Source: Prevotellaceae bacterium
GTDB lineage: Bacteria > Bacteroidota > Bacteroidia > Bacteroidales > UBA932
Length of the DNA: 11,382 bases
Assembly: GCA_031273285.1 (NCBI GenBank)
Contig: JAISSE010000153.1
Location: forward strand, 1-11,382
Direction: 5' to 3'
Under the pieces are notes generated by a model. It was not told the origin of the DNA. It was given only the letters and a program-made list of their open reading frames with translations, and did not search any database. A program made the translations under genes and the position numbers. This document shows positions 7,755-11,382 of this stretch, in pieces (the first letter of the stretch is position 1; every line of letters begins with the position of its first letter).

Positions 7755-10700
7755 TTAGAAAGTAAGACTTATTCCTATATTAAACACTCTGTTCGTAGGA
7801 TACTGAACGCCGGAACCGCCCGTCAGTTCGGGGTCGATTTCGACATCTCCCAGATTGTCGATACTGAAAAGATTCTGCATTTGGGTATAGATTCTCAACT
7901 TTTCGATACCCGCTTTGCCTACCCATTTTTTCGGTATGGTGTATCCTATTTCCAGATTTCGCAGTTTGATATAGCTGACATTCATTGTCCAGAAATCGCT
8001 CTTCCAGTAGTTGCTGTGACTGCCGTTACCCTCGAGAAGTGTCGGATATTTGCCGGGAATCAGTTCGCTGTTTGGGTCGGTCGGATCCGACAGTCGCCAC
8101 TGATTCGACATGTAGTACTGCGGATTGTTTCCTCCGTCGTGGAAAGGCGTTCGACCTTCCCAGTCGGGCGTATATGAAGCAAAAGCAGCGCCGGTAAAAT
8201 CTGCGGCAAGGTCGATGCCCTTCCATTCCGCGCCAAGCGTAATTGCAAAATTGAGATACGGCAGCCCTCCTTCACGGAAAAACAGTGGACGTTCGTCCAG
8301 ACCGTCAATACGTTTGTCGCCGTTTACATCCTCGTATTTGATGTCGCCCGGACGCAGAGTGCGGTTTCCCTGCCTGTCGTTATCAATTTCGTACCTCGCT
8401 ATTTCCTCCCACGACTGGAACTGCCCTATGGCGTGATAGCCCCAGTTCAGATAAGCCATGCGTTCGGTCAGCGAATTGCGGTAGTAATCCCATGAATTGC
8501 CGTATCTTGGCTTGTAATAGTGCCAGTCGATTTGGCGGGCGAAAGTAAAGTTGCCGCCGACGGTGTATCTGAGATCGCCGATTTTATCCTTCCAGGTAAG
8601 AAGACCGTCGAAACCGGTATGAACTCTGGAATTAAGATTTTCGTTGGGAAGATTGAAACCGACTTCCGCAGGTATCAGCACATCGTAGCGGGCAGCGGGC
8701 AGACCGTCGAGCAGACGGCGGAAATAGTCGAACGAGCCTGTCAGACGTCCGCCGAGCAGAGCGAAATCGAAGCCCGCGTTAAAGATTTTGGCTTCCAGCC
8801 ACGACAGGGTCGTTACGGGCAAACCTCTTGGCTGCGTGCCGATAACATAATTGCCGTCCAAAGTGGAACCGCCCTCGCGATAGGTGTAACCCGGCATGTA
8901 GCCGAATGCGCTGTAACCGTCGACATCATCGCTGCCGACAAGACCGTAGGAAGCCCGCAGTTTGAAATCGCTCAACACATCGTTTAAAGCCGAATTTTGC
9001 CAGAAATTTTCGGCTGAAATCCGCCATCCCGCCGATACCGAAGGGAAGAATCCCCAGCGCTGATTCGGCGGAAATTTCCACGAACCGTCGTAACGTGCCT
9101 GCAATTCCAGAAGATAACGCTGGTCGTAATTGTAATTGATGCGACCTGCATATCCCAGACGTGCTTCCGTCCGGAGACCGTCGTCGTTAAACGTGTCCAT
9201 TGTCTGGAAATAAAGCAGGTTCAGGGCATTGGAAGCCGGACGGTCGTGTATCCAGAAACCCGGAGTGTCGCGTGCGAGACTTTCCGCCACCACTGCCGCA
9301 TTGACGGTATGAGCGCCGAACTGCTTGTCGTAGGTCAGCTGAAACTGCGTGGTGGTTTCTTCCACCATGCGAACGTCTCTTTCGCGCCACGGATTATCCA
9401 TGCTGAACACCACCGGATATGTGTCGGTAGCTTCGTCGTATCCGTACAGTTTGTAGGTATACTCCTGATTGTCCATCCACCTTTGCGCCAGATAGTATCC
9501 GAACAGTCCCTTGAACTTCAGTCCGTCCGCAATCTCGTATTCCATGTTGAAATTCAACTGCCCCACACGCCACGTATCCGTAAATTCGCCGGACAGCTGA
9601 TAGTTGAGCATGCCGAAATTCACGTCGGTGTTGCCCGAAGTACGCGCCGGATAATTCGGATTATCGTTGGCAAACGGGCGGGACGTCGGGAGATTGCGGT
9701 AAATGGCAAACAGTCCCTGCCAGATGTCGTCGGCTCCGGGAACGCCGGGCTGCCGCCTCTTTTCGATGCGTCCGTTAAGACCGGCGCCCATTTTCAGCCT
9801 TTTCCCGACATTTGCCTCGATGTTCATCTGCACGTTGGTACGGTAGAAACCTCCGTAATTCAGCATTACGTCCGACTGGTCGATATGACTGACGGCAAAG
9901 TAATAGTTGATTTTTTCGGAGCCTCCGGATGCGTTGGCGCCAACATACCATTGCGGAGCAGTGGTGAGAATGTAGTCGTACCAGTTGAAAGGACGATAGC
10001 CTTTTTCCGTTCCTTCTTCCCACTTTTGCAGGTCGTCCATGGTATAACGCGGAGATGAAGTCCCCTTGATGGCGTCCGACTGGATGTAACTGCGTATGTA
10101 AGTGGGAGCATCAGCCGGTTCGGGAAACTTGAACAGACTTTGCCACCCGTAGTACGCATTGAGATTCACATTTGTCCTGTCGCCACGTTTACCTTTTTTG
10201 GTAGTGATGACAACTACACCGTTTGCCGCGCGCACTCCGTAGATGGACGCCGAAGCGTCTTTCAGTATGGTGATGGATTCAATATCGTTAAAGTCGATAT
10301 TGTTGAACTGACCTTCGTCTTTCTGAAGACCGTCAATGACATACAGCGGCGTACCCATATTGCGGATATTGATGCTTGTGCTGGCTCCGGGGCGTCCGTC
10401 GGACATGCGGCTGTTGACGCCCGCAAGTTTTCCGACCAGTGCACCCGAGGTGGTTGTAGCCACCGAACGGGAAATTTCTTCCGAAGTAGTGGAAGAAATG
10501 GCGCCGGTCAGCGTCGCTTTTTTCTGAATGCCGTATGCAACCACAACGACTTCGTCAAGCGCCTCAGTGTCCTCGTCCAAAACCAGGTCGATAACCGTAC
10601 GGCTGCCGACAGTGATTTCCTGTGTAATATATCCGACATACGAATATACCAACACCGCCTGACCATCCGAAATCCGAATCGAATATGTTCCGTCGGTGTT

Positions 10701-10898
10701 GCTTGTTACGCCTGTTGACGTACCCTTTACGGAAACGTTTACTCCGGATAGCAGTTCTCCGCTTTTATCCGTCAATGTTCCGCTAACGGTTGTCTGGGCA
10801 TACAACGACAGGCTCAACAGTCCTGTCGCAAGGCTTAATAAGCCTGTTTTCATTAAGTAACCGATATCTACAGATATCTTTTTTAAGTGTCTTTTCAT
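7755..10898 (-). CDS. SusC/RagA family TonB-dependent outer-membrane transporter
   Basis: A 1047-residue TonB-dependent transporter of the SusC/RagA class, importing oligosaccharides with its SusD partner encoded next door. A signal peptide runs to about Ala34 (SLSLYA, then QTTVSG). A CarboxypepD_reg-like domain follows (about 36-108, VSGTLTDKSGELLSGVNV to IDLVLDED), then the TonB-box region (DEVVVVAYG, 115-123), the plug (about 128-236) and a 22-strand barrel ending in GISLTF, a typical outer-membrane C terminus with terminal Phe. The SusC signature is present as PLYVIDG (184-190) and ILKDASASIYGVRAANGVVVITT (211-233). No STN domain precedes the regulatory-like domain, so signalling through an anti-sigma factor is unlikely. 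The segment before PLYVIDG reads NIRNMGT, shorter than the common IRG-containing form. An ATG at 10853 could also start a signal peptide, but the longer basic N terminus fits the family. Confidence 0.97.
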   Translation of the reverse strand: MKRHLKKISVDIGYLMKTGLLSLATGLLSLSLYAQTTVSGTLTDKSGELLSGVNVSVKGTSTGVTSNTDGTYSIRISDGQAVLVYSYVGYITQEITVGSRTVIDLVLDEDTEALDEVVVVAYGIQKKATLTGAISSTTSEEISRSVATTTSGALVGKLAGVNSRMSDGRPGASTSINIRNMGTPLYVIDGLQKDEGQFNNIDFNDIESITILKDASASIYGVRAANGVVVITTKKGKRGDRTNVNLNAYYGWQSLFKFPEPADAPTYIRSYIQSDAIKGTSSPRYTMDDLQKWEEGTEKGYRPFNWYDYILTTAPQWYVGANASGGSEKINYYFAVSHIDQSDVMLNYGGFYRTNVQMNIEANVGKRLKMGAGLNGRIEKRRQPGVPGADDIWQGLFAIYRNLPTSRPFANDNPNYPARTSGNTDVNFGMLNYQLSGEFTDTWRVGQLNFNMEYEIADGLKFKGLFGYYLAQRWMDNQEYTYKLYGYDEATDTYPVVFSMDNPWRERDVRMVEETTTQFQLTYDKQFGAHTVNAAVVAESLARDTPGFWIHDRPASNALNLLYFQTMDTFNDDGLRTEARLGYAGRINYNYDQRYLLELQARYDGSWKFPPNQRWGFFPSVSAGWRISAENFWQNSALNDVLSDFKLRASYGLVGSDDVDGYSAFGYMPGYTYREGGSTLDGNYVIGTQPRGLPVTTLSWLEAKIFNAGFDFALLGGRLTGSFDYFRRLLDGLPAARYDVLIPAEVGFNLPNENLNSRVHTGFDGLLTWKDKIGDLRYTVGGNFTFARQIDWHYYKPRYGNSWDYYRNSLTERMAYLNWGYHAIGQFQSWEEIARYEIDNDRQGNRTLRPGDIKYEDVNGDKRIDGLDERPLFFREGGLPYLNFAITLGAEWKGIDLAADFTGAAFASYTPDWEGRTPFHDGGNNPQYYMSNQWRLSDPTDPNSELIPGKYPTLLEGNGSHSNYWKSDFWTMNVSYIKLRNLEIGYTIPKKWVGKAGIEKLRIYTQMQNLFSIDNLGDVEIDPELTGGSGVQYPTNRVFNIGISLTF

Positions 10899-11140
10899 GT
10901 AAATTTACTATTTTTTGTTTACACATTTAGAATTTTTGTTAATATATTTTTGAATAAACAAGTCTACTCACTATCGTTTTCACTTGTCGGTGCGGTTACA
11001 TTTCATGTTTCATAGGCAATCGGAATTTGATTTGTGAAAAATTTATTATTCGAGACTTCCCGCATCGGAAAAGTTCCCGCTGTTTCGGATATTTTATTCG
11101 GACTGTATTTGCGGATTTCGGAGATATATGAAGAGAGATA

Positions 11141-11165
11141 TGGGTATATATATAAAGTATACCCA
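11141..11165. repeat. Inverted repeat in the susC upstream region
   Basis: Perfect 8-bp arms, TGGGTATA (11141-11148) and TATACCCA (11158-11165), flank a 9-bp AT-rich spacer. Dyad symmetry of this size suits a dimeric regulator site or a small RNA hairpin. It lies about 245 bp upstream of the susC ATG. No T tract follows on either strand, so it is not a terminator. Confidence 0.6.
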
Positions 11166-11212
11166 AACAGGAACGACAATTTTTGTTTTTTAGTATAAAA
11201 AGAATTATATTG

Positions 11213-11226
11213 ACGCGCGTTAACGC
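11213..11226. repeat. Overlapping GC-rich palindromes next to the TC tract
   Basis: ACGCGCGT (11213-11220) and GCGTTAACGC (11217-11226) are each perfect palindromes that overlap by 4 bp. They lie in otherwise AT-rich DNA, 14 bp from the TC microsatellite. An operator is possible but there is no direct evidence. Confidence 0.5.
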
Positions 11227-11238
11227 ATACGCCGGATG

Positions 11239-11314
<76 letters not shown>

Positions 11315-11369
11315 ACAAAAAAAAACAAAAGATAAAAAAAATAAAAAAATATATATATAATATATATAG
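11315..11369. repeat. AT-rich low-complexity stretch (A runs and TA repeats)
   Basis: Long A runs broken by single C, G or T bases are followed by alternating TA (about 11349-11367). With the TC tract they make about 130 bp of simple sequence at the right end of the window. No coding potential is seen, and what lies beyond the edge is unknown. Confidence 0.75.
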
Positions 11370-11382
11370 GGTCAATATTTGA

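Noticed and set aside
11057..11080. TTCCCGC direct repeat with 17-bp period as an operator
   Set aside because: Only 7 bp are repeated and the flanks do not align, so chance is likely; recorded under the leader only.

Overview
The window looks like a piece of a Bacteroidales-type Bacteroidota chromosome. The evidence is a SusC/SusD outer-membrane pair, a DUF3823 lipoprotein, Bacteroidota-style promoter elements (TTTG at -33, TAnnTTTG at -7) and A/T-rich translation starts without clear Shine-Dalgarno sequences. The genus cannot be named from sequence alone.

Layout. At the left edge (1-545, + strand) is the 3' end of an Rpn/PD-(D/E)XK-type nuclease-transposase family gene. Its C-terminal part carries in-frame tandem repeats, and its start lies outside the window. 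Everything else coding is on the - strand and forms one polysaccharide-utilisation-locus-like cluster, read from right to left: susC-like TonB-dependent transporter (7755-10898), susD-like lipoprotein (5906-7741), DUF3823 lipoprotein (5209-5901), then a glycoside hydrolase family 2 enzyme (3197-5011) and a DUF4964/DUF5127/DUF4965 'glutaminase-like' lipoprotein (679-3171).

Regulation visible in the sequence. The first three genes are closely packed and end in an intrinsic terminator (5107-5165). A good Bacteroidota-type promoter (5077-5109) overlaps the tail of that terminator and should drive the two enzyme genes. These end in a second intrinsic terminator (613-659). The two terminators are related in sequence, and one stem pair has changed by compensatory substitution. 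Upstream of susC lies 484 bp without a credible gene. It holds a (TC)34 dinucleotide repeat, several palindromes and an AT-rich low-complexity stretch. I could not find a confident promoter for susC there.

Working model (inference). SusC and SusD take up an oligosaccharide across the outer membrane, the DUF3823 lipoprotein is a likely accessory glycan-binding protein, and the GH2 enzyme and the glutaminase-like protein process the glycan. The substrate cannot be told from this window, and no regulator (HTCS, ECF/anti-sigma, LacI or AraC) is present. I see no CRISPR array, tRNA, rRNA or complete insertion sequence. This is mostly a recognisable PUL. The less ordinary parts are the microsatellite leader, the related terminators, the terminator/promoter overlap and the repeat-bearing Rpn tail.
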